From assembly GCA_029339505.1 (NCBI GenBank), contig JAQISU010000155.1:21308501-21372500 (forward strand): a DNA stretch of 64,000 nt. Reading direction: 5' to 3'. A model generated the notes under the pieces. The model was not told where the DNA came from. It saw only the letters and a program-made list of their open reading frames with translations, and ran no database searches. Shown piece by piece: positions 1 through 13,580 of the stretch. The DNA comes from Unio delphinus (lineage: Eukaryota; Mollusca; Bivalvia; Unionida; Unionidae). The position numbers and the translations under genes are program-made. Position 1 is the first letter of the stretch. Each line of letters starts with the position of its first letter.

Positions 1-1248
1 ATTGTGACTAAAGGTAATGGAAATACTATAATGGTAAATCATATCACCAAAACGCCCATTGATTCAATGTTAATCAATAAGCACTTTGTGGATATTGATC
101 ACTGATTGACTTTAAACTACAAGGCCAGAAGTTTGTCAAGATTGATTTTGTATCCTTATCCTGATGTCTTGGTACGGAGTTGCACTTGACTATGGCATTG
201 CTGTTTTATCCCAATTTTCTTTGTCCTGTCTTTTTATCAACTCTTGGCTACTGTCTGCCAAAGGTCCAAATTTTCATCAGGGGAAAATCGCACAAACTAT
301 AGTTTTTCTTAGTGCATGTCTGTCCATGTCTATTTTGACTAAAACAATGATTAGAATTACTAGCAGTGATAAAAGCTTTAAGATGCAATTAAATTTTACT
401 TAAAAGCATTTTTTCATTCAATAAAAATATTCATGGTTTGTAAGAGTCTGCCAGGATGCAGTGCAAAACCACTAAAAACCACTGGTATAATGTAGTATTG
501 AGGTTGATTAATATCCTAATAGACTAAATTTCCTGTTTAGTAAACATGCATAAATACAGTATTAGCTTTAATCAATGAATTAGCAGTTTGAAAGACATTA
601 TTCTGAATACCTGGCAATTATTTTACTAAACACAGGTAGATAATGAGCAAACATTTAAGTTAAATAAGAGCAAGATCAAAAACAAAACATTTGGTAGAGT
701 GGCTCATTTCATGTGAACATGTATATTCTGAATCAGTACAGATGAGCATTGATAGCTGAAATTGCACTGAAATAGTTATTGATATGTATTGCTACCAAGC
801 TGAACATTTTGAAAACCCATGTGATACAAACTGTCAACATTATCTGCCAAGCTAGGCTAGAAGTTTTTTTTTGTAATTGTAAAAATAATAAATAAAATGT
901 TGCATCAGCTGTGTTTTTCCTTATCTGGAGGAAAAATTATCAGCGTTGTGTGTATGGCTTGGTAAAAGATGAGAGTTTCTGACTTAAAGATAAGAAATAA
1001 GCAGCATTTAAAGATGAATTATGTCGACATGGTGAGGTTACTAATAGTCCCTGCAGACTAGTTCATAATACAAAGGGTCTATTTCATACTGTTAATAATT
1101 TGTTCATTTCTCCTTCAATCTGTTTAAAATGTGCTGTGTTTGCTTATTGAATATTATATATTGACCATAAGCCATAAGCCATTACTAAACCATGTGGTCA
1201 GATGGTTTTAGTGTCATTTTAGATTAGCAAGAAGATTTCCAGTAAACA

Positions 1249-1428
1249 GAATGGTTTCATAACAAGTATAATTAAGAGACAGTCAAATTTAAGAATGGTT
1301 TCATAACAAGTATAATTAAGAGACAGTCGAGTTTAAAAATGGTTTCATAACAAGTATAATTAAGAGACAATCAAGTTTAAAAATGGTTTCATAACAAGTA
1401 TAATTAAGAGACAGTCAAGTTTAAAAAT
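1249..1428. repeat. About 44-bp tandem repeat, 4 copies
   Basis: Four near-identical copies of a unit beginning AATGGTTTCATAACAAGTAT stand head to tail, differing at a few bases. Confidence 0.9.
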
Positions 1429-3564
1429 CATGTACTGATATTAATTGTGATATGTTATTATATTGTTATATTGTTATTAATTGTGATATGTTATTTTATT
1501 GACCAAAGTTAAGAAGGAAATAGAGTTCAAGATGGATCTGATAGCCTATCAGATGTGTGTGAAAAAGATGTTTAATTAGAATGTTGCACACACAAATTCA
1601 GTCACACACACAGACAGAACACATTAAATAATCACCTATATTTTTATAGGCTTGTTCATTTTGTTTGTCTGAAGTGCATATTCATATATTTCAATAGAGA
1701 AGACAGTATACATTATTTAAGAGCCGAAGTTAACAGGGAAAAAAATATGTGTTAATGTACAGCAGAAAATAATATTTTCCAAAAGGTTGTCTTTTTACTA
1801 CATTTTACTCTGAAAAGGAAAGTGCAAATTCAGTAGCAAACCAAAAAAACTGTTTTTAGTTTTGCAATAATTGTATCACACTGTCTTTTATTAATATGAC
1901 ACACCAAGTCTTTGAAAGGGTTATTTAATCATGGACGAAAGAGCTTATTTCCTATCAATATTCCAAACAAACCCAGTTATTGGTGGTGTCAAGATTTCAA
2001 AGCTTATTTAAACAGTCACAGTTTCCTGTTTAACTGAAGGGTGACGCTATCATTACACATCCGCTCTTATTGTTTGTCGATAAATAACGCTACCAATTTC
2101 CATAGGTGTAGGCAAGGTGAGAGATATTATGAGAATTTGCTGTGTTGAATAGAGCTATTTGAAAAGAAAGCTGGGGGATTCAAAATCATGGAGATCTTAT
2201 CAAAGGCTAGGAACAACATTTAGGTGTATGCAAGGCTTTTTCAAACATGGCTAATCTAGCTGATATTTGATGCAAAATTATCATACCCTTAGATGAAGTT
2301 GTGACTAGAACTGCATTCAGGAGAAAATGTCTTATACGTAACAAGGTCAGTTATATGTAAAGAAAATTATTAATTATGTATCAGTTTCAATAATCCATAT
2401 TTTAACACTGTGTAGGAAGTTGTGTTTTTTTCCCCAGTGATTGATATACAGTGCAGATATATGTACATGTGTATTTTTGGTTTAAATTTAAACAAATGTT
2501 TTCTTAAGAGTCTTTATATTTTGAAGTTATTTAATGCTACTATCGATTGAATGACTGTATAAAGAGCATGGCTTTCATTTTAGTCCAGATCTTTACATGT
2601 TAGCGAGTTAAAATATATATTTACTAAAAATTCATCCGTGTGATGATTACTAGAAAACCTATAAAAAGGAATTTACTGCAGTTTCAATGTTTTATATGAT
2701 CATTTCATATGTAACTTGTATTTAATTATTTTGACATACTGTGCATGAATTATGTTTTGCAGTGTAAAAGTTTTTGTTGGTTTTATGGTCATTGCAGGTC
2801 TAGGATTGAATGAATTTAATTTAATAAACAATGACCCCATTATGCAAACAATTTGACCCCCTACCCCACAATTCATCAAGTACAGATGAAGTCGAGGGTG
2901 GGGTGGGGTGGGGTGCAGAACCACAAAAATTGATACCCACAGAATAATTCATGTACAGTATTAATGGAGACAAAAGCAGTTGGTATTTTACCCTGGAAAT
3001 CTGTTTATTCATGTTTGATGCTTTCATTGTCACTGTAGTTTAATCTTTAATTGTAGTAAAAAATATACATTTGAGAATTTAGCTTATTTTTAAATAAGCT
3101 TATTAACTAGGTGCAGAAAGGATACAGCATTTGAGTATTAGGATTCTTTTAAAGTGTATGTTTATGTAAATATTTGCTTTTTCTTAAATAGCATTTCATT
3201 TGATAAATCAATTACTGGAATACATCAATACAGGCTAGCCTGATGTACAACACCTGACAAGAAGTTAGTAATAGTAAGTATTGTATAGTAATTAAATTTT
3301 AATAAGCATAACATTATTGTGAATTTTTTCAAGAAAAACTAAATTTTCATGTTACAAAATTTCCTATTAACATCAACATGATTTTTAGAAGATAAGAAAC
3401 ATTGCAAACTGGCATGTGGGTGATTGGTTTGCTTTAATGTTTCACGGCTGAGCAAGACGAGTGTTTTAAAGCACAGCAACAAAAGTAGGTTGTTTAGTGC
3501 CTTGTCAGCATGTGTAAAATGCCTTGTTCAAGGCAACACCATGGTAGCTGATCCAGGCTGGTCA

Positions 3565-3645
3565 AATGGTTGAATTTGAGCCTTTACCCTTTTGATTGCA
3601 TTAGTCTTTCGTACTAACCACCGAGCTGCCATGATTCCTGCCTCG
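3565..3645 (-). mobile_element. Possible tRNA-derived SINE head, minus strand
   Basis: On the minus strand GGCAGCTCGGTGGTTAGTA resembles an A box and GGCTCAAATTC about 40 bases later resembles a B box. No full element boundary was found. Confidence 0.4.
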
Positions 3646-3754
3646 GATTACATAATTCTTATGACAAGCACAAGGACGCATCTGGCAAACAGCTTATAAA
3701 TACGATATCGTTATCACATGAACTTGTCTATAACTTGTCTATAAATTGTCTATA

Positions 3755-3962
3755 AATTCCAAATGCAAACAACATAGACCCTGATGTGCATTCACATAAA
3801 ACACCAGCATATCAGAGTCAGTGTTGTTTGTTGTACTTATTAGCCCTAAATGGATAGACACCAAATCTGTAATTGTGTGAGATCTGGATCTATGCAGTTT
3901 GCAGTTGAATATGCCTTATATATGTGTACATACGGTTGCCTTATATATGTGTACATACGGTT
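3755..3962. mobile_element. MITE-like element, degraded copy
   Basis: ACATAGACCCTGATGTGCAT and GCAGTTTGCAGTTGAATATG are recognisable core segments. The termini are poorly defined. A short partial copy also lies near 4330-4385. Confidence 0.5.
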
Positions 3963-4439
3963 CTGATTTTGCATACCATATTCAGCCTAATATTCTGCTG
4001 TGCGTTTTAAAAAATATTAGAGAAATTTCTTAAAGATGATCATAATAAGTACAAATGATGCTAATTCCTGACATTTTTTCATTCATACTTGACAAAATTT
4101 ATGGATGTTCAGAGCCTCACCTTGGGTTTTTATTCTATCTTCAGTTATAGAACAAAGCAAATGCGATCATGTTGTCATTATTGGTTTAATGCAAGTTTTT
4201 GGCACATGATAGGGTATGCATGGTGGACAGTATGTTTAGTGCAGTTGGAACCCAGGAGAACCCTGGGAAGAACCACTAACACACTGTTTTGAGATTGATT
4301 GGTGCCACAAATTTACCACATGGAATTGCGTACAAGTCCAACAAACAACGTAGACCATGTTCTGCCATTGCATAATGCATTTGCTGGATAGAATGTTGAA
4401 ATTTATGCTTTAGTGTGCTAATTTCTGAAAAATATGTTT

Positions 4440-5045
4440 CCAGATGTTTGGTTAGGCTTTACAGGTGTGGATCAAAGGAACTTTAGGTACATATCAACCT
4501 GTTATTAAGGCTTTAAATGTGTGGGTGAAAGAACTTGGAATATATGCCAACCAGTTGTTATGGCTTTATAGGTGTGGATCAGAGAAACTTGAAGTATATG
4601 CCAACCTGTAATTATGGCTTTAAAAGTGTGGATCAAAGAAACTTGAGGTATATGCCAACCTGTTGTAAAGGCTTTACAGGTGCTGATCAGAGAAACTTGA
4701 AATATATGCCAACTTGTAAAGGCTTTATCGGTTTGGATCACCTCCCTGGTGGAATAGTGGTTAGAATGTCTGCCATGAAAGCAGGAGGTCATGGGTTTGA
4801 CCCTTGGTCGAGTCATACCAAATGCTTAAAAAAATGGTACTAACAGCTGCCTCACTTGGAGCTCAGCATTAAGAGGTATGTGTTAGGACTGGTTGGCCAG
4901 GTGTCAGGATAATGTGACTGGATTGGACATCATGCTACATGTCTGCGGCATGATGTCCCAGTGCTAAATATCACTATAAAACGCCTCACTGAAGTCATTG
5001 TAGCGATATGACTGACATTTTTTAAAAACCTATGTTTAAAATTCT

Positions 5046-5080
<35 letters not shown>

Positions 5081-5175
5081 TTTGGATCAAAGAAACTTGA
5101 AATATATGCCAACCTGTTATTAAGGTCTAACAGGTGTGGATAAATGAAACTTGGGATATATGCCAGCCTGTTATT
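4440..5175. repeat. About 54-bp tandem repeat interrupted by a SINE
   Basis: The degenerate unit has the core GTGGATCAAAGAAACTTG and then ATATGCCAACCTGT. About five copies lie before 4740 and about two after 5081. A SINE with a target-site duplication sits between the two blocks. Confidence 0.85.
4741..5080 (+). mobile_element. tRNA-derived SINE, family A, with 9-bp TSD
   Basis: The head resembles a tRNA: an A-box-like GTGGAATAGTGGTTAGAA and a B-box-like GGGTTTGACCC. The body shared with other copies follows (GTACTAACAGCTGCCTC, CATCATGCTACATGTCTG, GTAGCGATATGACTGA), and the tail is (CA)n. TTTGGATCA at 4732-4740 is repeated at 5081-5089 and is the target-site duplication. The family resembles the V-SINE/RUDI type described in molluscs, but I could not check this. 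Confidence 0.88.
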
Positions 5176-5739
5176 AAGTAATAGATTATCTCTTGTACAA
5201 CAACAACAGTTATTTCAACTTCTAATTATTATTGTCATTCTATGGAAGGAACCTTGGAACCAGGGAAACTGGAGGTATGATATAGGCCACATGAACGTTT
5301 TGCCCAATCACTTTCTTTTATTTTTCACATTTTACATAGAATACATGTAGATATTTGTATGCAAAATCATGCATGTGTAATTAGATTGGTTCCAACTGTA
5401 AAAGTTGTAGCCCTACTATTGATAGTCCAGAAGAGCTTTTGAGATGGCCTATTATCCCCTATCCTTTATTTGTTATCACTCTTCCTCCTAAACTACATGT
5501 ACTTGGAGGATTGCCATAACTTTACATACACCTTCATCCCTTGGTCTAGGTGGTCCTAAAAGAAAATGGCACTGCTCAGACATCCAAAATGGCTAGCAGA
5601 GCAAGCACTGTACAAATAATTGTTGCTTCTTCTGTAAGTGGTCTGATATTTGTGTGTTTAAGAATGTGCAGGTGATTCCAAGAAATGTGTTTTCCTTAAT
5701 TAATTAGACATAAACTCATGAATAGTTACTAAAAATTGT

Positions 5740-6010
5740 GTTTGAGTCAGTATGGTTGCTGCCTTTTGGGCATGTTGCCAAACTTTACATTGGCAAATTT
5801 TGCATTATGGTACATGTACAACAGATTTTGGCAGTCAGTATGGTTGGTGCCTTTTTGACATATTGCCAAACTTTACATTGGCAAATTTATTTTGCATTAT
5901 GGTACAACAGATTTGGCAGTCATTATGGTTGCTGCCTTTTTTGACATATTGCCAAACTTTACATTGGCAAAGTTTGCATTATGATACAACAGATTTGGCA
6001 GTCAGTATGC
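5740..6010. repeat. About 84-bp tandem repeat, 3 copies
   Basis: Three copies of CAGTATGGTTGCTGCC, TTGCCAAACTTTACATTGGC and ATTATGGTACAACAGATTTGGC stand in tandem, with small length differences. Confidence 0.88.
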
Positions 6011-6789
6011 AGACTTTCTTTTTACTGTCCTCTGTGAACTATAGGGGAATTGAAACAAATCTTTTTAAGAGTGATGAAGCTTCATTCATGTCAATATAAT
6101 CTTATTTTTCTGGTTTATTGAGAGTAATTTCATTTGGTCTTCCTTTAATGATGCATGCTGACAATGAAGTAACGTTGGATAAAGTTTGTAGAATTTCAGT
6201 CAGTTTATTCTTCTTTTTCTTCATGGTCTTATATATGACACTTTTTTATTACATACATGACACAATTCTTATTATATTGTGTATTTATATAGTTAAGTTA
6301 AATACAATCTTGAAACATTCAAAAAGTAAAATCTCTACTTTCAGTCTACTTTGCAGACAGGTAAAAATAGTATTTATGCTTTCACCTGTACATAATAACT
6401 TCTATTCAATGCATGTACATGAGAAGTAGGTAATGGTTTGAATTATACAACTGCAAGGATTTCTTGGTATAATAACAATGCCCTGTTTTATAAAAACGAG
6501 TTGTTTTTTTAAAATCATTTTGCAATCAGTGAAAGAAGAGTGGAAACAAAAGAGAATTAAGTCATTAGTTTCACTACAAAGAGAATACATATACATACTA
6601 TATATATATATACTGAATGTTGTAGTTTTCTACTCAGATTTACTTTCTTTAAGACAGAATTGTTCAAACACCGAATACTGCTTACTGTGTTATGACATTT
6701 CTTTCCTAGTAATAAAAAGTGTTATATAATGCTTAAGTTGCAATAGCTACAACTAAGTTGCATTTCTATCAGTAGGAATTGCAGTCAAA

Positions 6790-8235
6790 TAATTGTATCA
6801 TTAGAAATTGAAAAAGCAAGGTGTTGTATCAGTTGGAGTTGTACATGCAAACATTTGTATCAGTAGGATTTGAACATGCAGACAGTTGTATCACTATCAT
6901 TTTCACATGGATACAGTTGGATCAATATAATTTTCACATGGATACAAATCAATGATTTTCACATGAAGTTGTATAAATAGGATTTACTCATGCTTACAGT
7001 TGTATCAATGACTTGCACATGCAGACAGTTGTATCAATATGATTTGCACATGCATACAGTTGTATATGATTTGCTCATGCAGACAGTTGTATCAATATGA
7101 TTTGCTCATGCAGACAGTTGTATCAATATGATTTGCTCATGCAGACAGTTGTATCAATATAATTTGCTCATGCAGACAGTTGTATCAATAGGACTTGCTC
7201 ATGCAGACAGTTATATCAATAGGACTTCCTCATGCAGACAGTTGTATCTATTATTTGCTCATGTAGACAGTTGTATCTATTATTTGCTCATGCAGACAGT
7301 TGTATCAATATGATTTGCTCATGCAGACAGTTGTATCAATAGGACTTGCTCATACAGACAATTGTATCAATATAATTTACTCATGCAGTTTTATCAATAT
7401 GATTTACTCATGCTGGCAGTTGTATCAATAGGACTTGCTCATGCAGACAGTTGTATCAATATGATTTACTCATGCAGACAGTTGTATCAATATGATTTGC
7501 TCATGCAGACAGTCGTATCAATAGGACTTGCTCATGCAGACAGTTATATCAATAGGACTTCCTCATGCAGACAGTTGTATCTATTATTTGCTCATGTAGA
7601 CAGTTGTATCTATTATTTGCTCATGCAGACAGTTGTATCAATATGATTTGCTCATGCAGACAGTTGTATCAATAGGACTTGCTCATGCAGACAGTTGTAT
7701 CAATATAATTTACTCATGCAGACAGTTGTATCAATAGGACTTGCTCATGCAGACAGTTATATCAATAGGACTTCCTCATGCAGACAGTTGTATCTATTAT
7801 TTGCTCATGTAGACAGTTGTATCTATTATTTGCTCATGCAGACAGTTGTATCAATATTATTTGCTCATGCTGACAGTTGTATCAATAGGACTTGCTCATG
7901 CAGACAGTTGTATCAATAGGACTTGCTCATGCAGACAGTTGTTTTAGGAGTTGCACTTGCAGACTAACAATGTGAAATCATAAAAGTAAAGGAAAACATG
8001 ACATGCTCATGCAGACATTTGTATCTATATGACTTGCTCATGCAGACAGTTATATCAATATAATTTACTCATGCAGACAGTTGTATCAATATGACTTGCT
8101 CATGCAGACAGTTGTATCAATAGGACTTACTCATGCAGACAGTTGTATCAATAGGATTTACTCATGCTGACAGTTGTATCAATAGGACTTGGACTTGCAG
8201 ACAGTTGTTTTAGTAGGAGTTGCACTTGCAGACTC
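6790..8235. repeat. 31-bp minisatellite with higher-order structure
   Basis: The unit is TTGCTCATGCAGACAGTTGT followed by ATCAATAGGAC. The array has about 40 copies, with degenerate ones at both edges. Blocks carrying the variants GACTTCCTCATG and ATCTATTATTTGCTCATGTA recur as longer units (the CCTCATG variant begins at 7228, 7561 and 7774). Confidence 0.92.
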
Positions 8236-8521
8236 TAACAATGTGAAATCATAAAAGTAAAGGAGAACATGATATACTTGTAATAAAGTGATTATATTTT
8301 TCTCACCATGTCAAAAGGGTGTAAAATTTTAGGCCTCAACATGGCTACATGAGAGGGAGGTCAGAGGCAAAACACTAAAATCTACAATTACAGTTAAATT
8401 TTTAAAATATTTTGTAACCAGACTTTGTACAGTACAAATGTGCATAGCACTGGGGTCATGGGCAATGCAATAAATGAAACAATATCGTGATTTACAATGG
8501 AAGTTACTTTTGTGCAGGATT

Positions 8522-8772
8522 TGGGGGTCCCGAGTGGTTTAAAGCACTCTCTATTATAGATCACTGCCATCTCACATCTGTCTGCATGGGTTGAAGTCTC
8601 AGATTCAGCCAATGTGGGTATGTGTGAAAGCTTGTCAGTAGCTTTTCGTGGGTAAGTGGTTCTTTCCAGAGGTTTTCCCGGGTTCTTCGTCCACCATTAA
8701 TACTGGCCGCCATGTATAGCCTATCATGTGCTGAAATATGGCATTAAACCCTACAACAACAAAACAACAACA
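8522..8772 (+). mobile_element. tRNA-derived SINE, family B, with 8-bp TSD
   Basis: The A-box-like CCGAGTGGTTTAAAGCAC and B-box-like GGGTTGAAGTCTC start the element. Its 3' half contains TACTGGCCGCCATGTATAGC and ends in GGCATTAAACCCTACAACAA and an A/C-rich tail. GCAGGATT at 8514-8521 is repeated at 8773-8780. Confidence 0.87.
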
Positions 8773-9189
8773 GCAGGATTCTGAAATGTTACATTGGTGA
8801 CTAGCATTTTAATCATTGCAGTACTGCAATAACCTTTCTTTTTGACTGGAAAGTTGATGACTGAAATGCATGCAGCTGTGAAAGCAATGGATGAGCCAAA
8901 TGACCCATCCTGTTTACAGAGAGAAACATATTAATAGGATTAGCAATAACATGGAAAAGCTGAGAGGTACTTTACTTAGCTATGTAAAGGATGGCACATG
9001 GCTATACATGACAGTTTTATGTTCTACAGTTAATTTAAATCAAATTCAATCAAGTAGGTTAATGTAATTACCCATGCCCTCCATTCATGCCAAGTCATAA
9101 AGGTGATACACTACTTTATAGCTTGAAGTAGTTTCATGTAAATATTTAGGTTACATTGTTTAAATGGAAAGGATACTGTATATACCCAC

Positions 9190-9400
9190 ATATACCATCT
9201 GTACTCACTTATAGGTCGAGTCTTCAAACAGCAAAAATTTTGATCTGCCACAGCATAGTCTGCCTATAGATCAGTGTCTGTGTCAATTTTTCTGCTTCTA
9301 ACAAAAACTGCACAGATCCAGATCTGCTGGTGCAGCATGTACCGTCAGAGCTTATTCTGTGCAGTTTGCAGTTGGACTTACAAGCAAGTATATATGGTAG
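9190..9400. mobile_element. MITE-like inverted-repeat element
   Basis: The left arm ACCATCTGTACTCACTTATA pairs with the right arm ACTTACAAGCAAGTATATAT. Inner segments include CAGATCCAGATCTGCTGG and GCAGTTTGCAGTTGGACT. Confidence 0.75.
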
Positions 9401-9992
9401 GTCAGATCCAACCATCATCAAGATCTGCTGGCATATTATACAATGGCATACCTAGGTGTGCAGGTGGATTCATCTTTTTTGTATATTCATTATCTGGCCT
9501 CATGGATTGAAGTTCAGAATGGTTAATATTTCGATCAGCTTCAAAGCACGATTATTGTGTTTGCTGATTTGAACTCTCATTGCACAATAATCCTTTTTAT
9601 TGGTGCAAAACTGGTTAGGTACCTGCCCATTTGGGGGGAGGCTTTTCAATTCTATTCATTCTGTGTCAATTTTACAACACCTTTTCACAAATGACATGTG
9701 AGTAATTTACTGTTAACAACTGTATTTATGTATATGATGGCAGAAAATCTAAAATGTAGATGAAATCTTGCACATGCAGTGACTGGGGGAATCAACCTTA
9801 ATTGAAACAGGTGCAAGGCAAGTATGTTTCTAATATTCTGTCCAGGTCACCTATACAAAGTGTTGGGACTTGTTATGTATGTTTATATTTTCATCTTAGT
9901 TGATTGTTTGAATTCATTATGACAACCAGACATCATAGTTTACTATAGATACAGTTAAAATACTCAAGGCAAACTTCTGTAAATCATCCTTA

Positions 9993-10156
9993 TGGTATAT
10001 ACTCAATTATTCGTCCAGTCCAAATACAAACTTTACAGACCCAGATATGCCATTGGATTAATGAGTAGAACAAACAACATACAACCATCATCTGCCCATG
10101 CATTATACAATCAGTGCAGTTTCCTTATGGATTCAACTTATAAGTTATTATATACG
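9993..10156. mobile_element. MITE-like element, degraded copy
   Basis: GTATATACTCAATTATTCGT and CAGACCCAGATATGCCATTG resemble the left arm. A short GTGCAGTTTCC...ACTTATAAG right arm remains. Confidence 0.55.
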
Positions 10157-10177
10157 TTATCTTGAAACAAATCTGCT

Positions 10178-10467
10178 TTAGTGACTTCGGATGCAGGAGA
10201 ACACAGGTTCGAAACCCTGGCCGAATCATACTAAAGACTTATTATAAAGGTATTAGCAGCTAACTCGCTTTGCGCTCAAGCAGTAAGAGGCTAGTGTTAG
10301 GACTGGTCGGCCTGGTATTAGTATAATGTGACTGGGTGGGGACATCATGCTATATGTCTGTGGCATGATGCCCCAGTGCTCGACATCACTATAAGCTGCC
10401 ACATTGCAGACATTGTAGAAATATAGCTGATAAATTGTTAAGGCTACTTTAAAAATCCAAATCACAT

Positions 10468-10501
<34 letters not shown>
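10178..10501 (+). mobile_element. SINE family A copy, 5' degraded
   Basis: The B box GGTTCGAAACCC and the complete family body are present and the tail is (CA)n. The first part of the tRNA-like head is degraded. Confidence 0.8.
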
Positions 10502-10503
<2 letters not shown>

Positions 10504-10725
10504 CTTAAAACAAACATTTTACATAACATGCCCTTCTTTTTAATACAGTTATTGGAGTAAACTGAAAACCCTTGAAACCTTTTTTAATTTAATACCATGA
10601 ACAGCCCCTCCCTACCCATCCACTAACCACCTCCACTGTCTAGAAATATGGCAGGTGAGACCCCACTCCACGTTTAGAAACTATGGCAGGTAGAAGAGAG
10701 GTGATCATACATGTTGCCTTGGATG

Positions 10726-10952
10726 AAAGCAAGTTCTCTGTATGAAAGCATGTAATGGAAACAATTCTCTGTATGAAAGCATGTAATGGAAACAGTTCTC
10801 TGTATGAAAGCATGTAATGGAAACAGTTCTCTGTATGAAAGCATGTAATGGAAACAGTTCTCTGTATGAAAGCATGTAATGGAAACAGTTCTCTGTATGA
10901 AAGCATGTAATGGAAACAGTTCTCTGTATGAAAGCATGTAATGGAAACAGTT
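10726..10952. repeat. 31-bp tandem repeat, about 7 copies
   Basis: Nearly perfect copies of TCTCTGTATGAAAGCATGTA followed by ATGGAAACAGT. The very low divergence suggests recent expansion. Confidence 0.93.
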
Positions 10953-11299
10953 CAGGTTGGAGTTTATTTTGTCTTCTATATCCACATCAGTCAGAAGTCC
11001 TTAGTGTAATGTAAAATTTTGTAAGAATTTTCAAATGGATTTCCAAATGTATCCCATGATGACAAGTTCCTTCATTGTATTTTGTCCCTTGATGCTTGTG
11101 TGTAGAATGGTTGATTTAAGTTCCTGTGACACACACACGTGGGTTTATACATGCATGCTAGGCTTGGTTGCTATGTTTACATTTGATGGTTAGAAAGAAA
11201 TCGATTGGATTAAATTTGTTCTCAAGTTGTTTAAAGGGTAGTAAACTAATTGCTTAACATGGTTGTGAAGCTCGAGAAGTAAAGTGTTTAATCATGCAG

Positions 11300-11475
11300 T
11301 GGGTTATGACTAATTTTTAAATGCGGACTATTGATAATATGTGATGAGTAATTTTTAAATGATGACTATTGACAATAGGTGATTAGTGATTTTTAAATGA
11401 TGACTATTGACAATAGGTGATTAGTGATTTTTAAATGATGACTATTGACAATAGGTGATGAGTGATTTTAAATGG
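11300..11475. repeat. About 38-bp tandem repeat, 4 copies
   Basis: The unit is AGTAATTTTTAAATGATGAC followed by TATTGACAATAGGTGAT. The first and last copies are diverged. Confidence 0.85.
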
Positions 11476-11637
11476 GAACTGTTTGCATTATCCCTTTTTG
11501 ATTAGATGACAAATCATAATTTATTCTAAGCAATAGTTGTTTAACAGTTACAATGTTTTGTAATACAAAACAGACATCCCTAACATCAAATAAATGCAAA
11601 CTGATTTGTCCTTGGTATATTTTCCATTACAGTTCAC

Positions 11638-11990
11638 GCATCATATAGTGTTTAACTATGTCTATCCATCCTGTGATATCATTGAATTTAACCATGTCTA
11701 TCTCTTTTGTCATATAGTGTTTAACTATATCTATCTGCTCTGCCACATCATATAGTGTTTAACCATGTCTATCCATCCTGTGATATCATAGAATTTAACC
11801 ATGTCTATCTCTTTTGTCATATAATGTTTAGCCATGATGTCAATCCATCCTGTGATATCATAGTGTTTAACCATGTCTATCTCTTGTCATATCATATAGT
11901 GTTTATCCATGATGTCAGTCCATCCGGTGATATATATTCTATAACTATGTCTGTCTCTCCTGTCATATAGTGTTTAACCATGTCAAACCA
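11638..11990. repeat. Irregular tandem repeat
   Basis: About eight copies of CATATAGTGTTTAACCATGT followed by CTATCCATCCTGTGATATC, with variable length and spacing. Confidence 0.82.
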
Positions 11991-12377
11991 TCATGTTGCA
12001 TCAGTCACGAATATAACTTTAAAAGTTCACAATCTTTGGTATGAGGCTTTACCTTAAGAAATTCTAGGTCGGAACACTATGGATACGGTTCCTTACCTGT
12101 AATAATACCACTACCAGTATGTGAGATTAGAGAAGCTATTCTGTGAGACTTGAGTACATTATATGAGAATTTTCTTTAAGTCATTCACTGTGCTTACTGC
12201 AAAATGCAAGAGAAAAAAATCCTTTGGGTTTGCTTTTATCCTATATGAGTAAATTGCAGATTGCATGCAGTGTAGTATGCACATAAAGTCCTAATTCAAG
12301 TGTCATTTTTTTATATTTAGGCATCATGTTTTAACTCTGAGATGTTTTTTTTAAAATATGCCAGTTATAATATTTTC

Positions 12378-12931
12378 GTAAACACATTAACCCCTAGAGG
12401 TTTTTGTTGTTTTCACATGAAATCCGAGTAGGAAACACATTTTGGGTGTCTATTTCTGAATACCTCCCTTTAGCATAGACTTCCAAGCAATTTTTCATTA
12501 GCTTAATGCCTAGTTGTGTTAGAAACTTTGTTTTCCGTAGGTTATTTTGCTTGAGTATGGAAACCACTCTTTATTCCAAATGCCCACCTTATCCTACTTT
12601 TTGCACAGGTTCACCTGTCTGTGTGCAGTTCAGACCAGTCTACCTTAGATCTGAGGCCAAAAAGTCTCAAATCTGAATACAAAATCATATTATGACCACT
12701 TTCTGCAAAATTTAGGTGAAACAAAAAATGGGTCCAAAAAATTAGGATTTTCCTTTTGTATTTTGTACTGAAACTTCCAGATTATATGGTATCATTGTAG
12801 AGCTAAATCTGTCCACCTTTCTATAATACCACCCACTTTGGTTTATCATACATGACCTTGACGCCACAGAGCATGGAAGTAGAATACTACCTCCTTCCCT
12901 GTAAACACAGCGCCCGAGGTTAATGTGTTAC
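12378..12931. mobile_element. Candidate TTAA-flanked element with short inverted ends
   Basis: ACACATTAACC at the left (12382-12392) is mirrored by GGTTAATGTGT at the right (12919-12929). Inside, CCCCTAGAGG and its partner CCTCGGGCG correspond only weakly. No coding sequence was found. Confidence 0.35.
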
Positions 12932-13097
12932 AAATACCACAAGAAAAACCCTGAGCATTAAAAATCTATTATTTTGTTCTGTATATTACAGAAAATGAAA
13001 TCTATGTCTGATCTCAATGATAGAAATTGTGAGATCATTCATGATTCTGTGAAGTTTTTCCTCTATCTGAGAGGTGTCACATGTACATTCATATAAA

Positions 13098-13228
<131 letters not shown>

Positions 13229-13394
13229 CTATTAAAATTGTATTGCCTTCAAATGTGTAGTGGTATGGAATTTGGGCATTATAAACTTTAGTCAATCTTC
13301 TAGTAAATATATTTTTATAGTTATTCCTCACCCTAAATGTCACTCAACAGCTTACCTATTCCTGATCTAGAAACAAAAGTAGATAATACTCCCA

Positions 13395-13580
13395 CATTAT
13401 AACACTGTCCATGTTATAACACAGTCCATGTTATAACACTGTCCATGTTATAAAACAGTACATGCTATAACACTGTCCATGTTATAACACAGTCCATGTT
13501 ATAACACTGTCCATGTTATAACACAGTCCATGTTATAACACTGTCCATGTTATAACACAGTCCATGTTATAACACTGTCC
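13395..13580. repeat. 17-bp tandem repeat, about 10 copies
   Basis: Copies of CCATGTTATAACACTGT alternate with CCATGTTATAACACAGT, which gives a 34-bp dimer pattern. Confidence 0.93.

Noticed and set aside
7128..7919. Short cysteine-containing repeat ORFs
   Set aside because: The 31-bp unit shifts frame at every copy, so the ORFs are by-products of the minisatellite.
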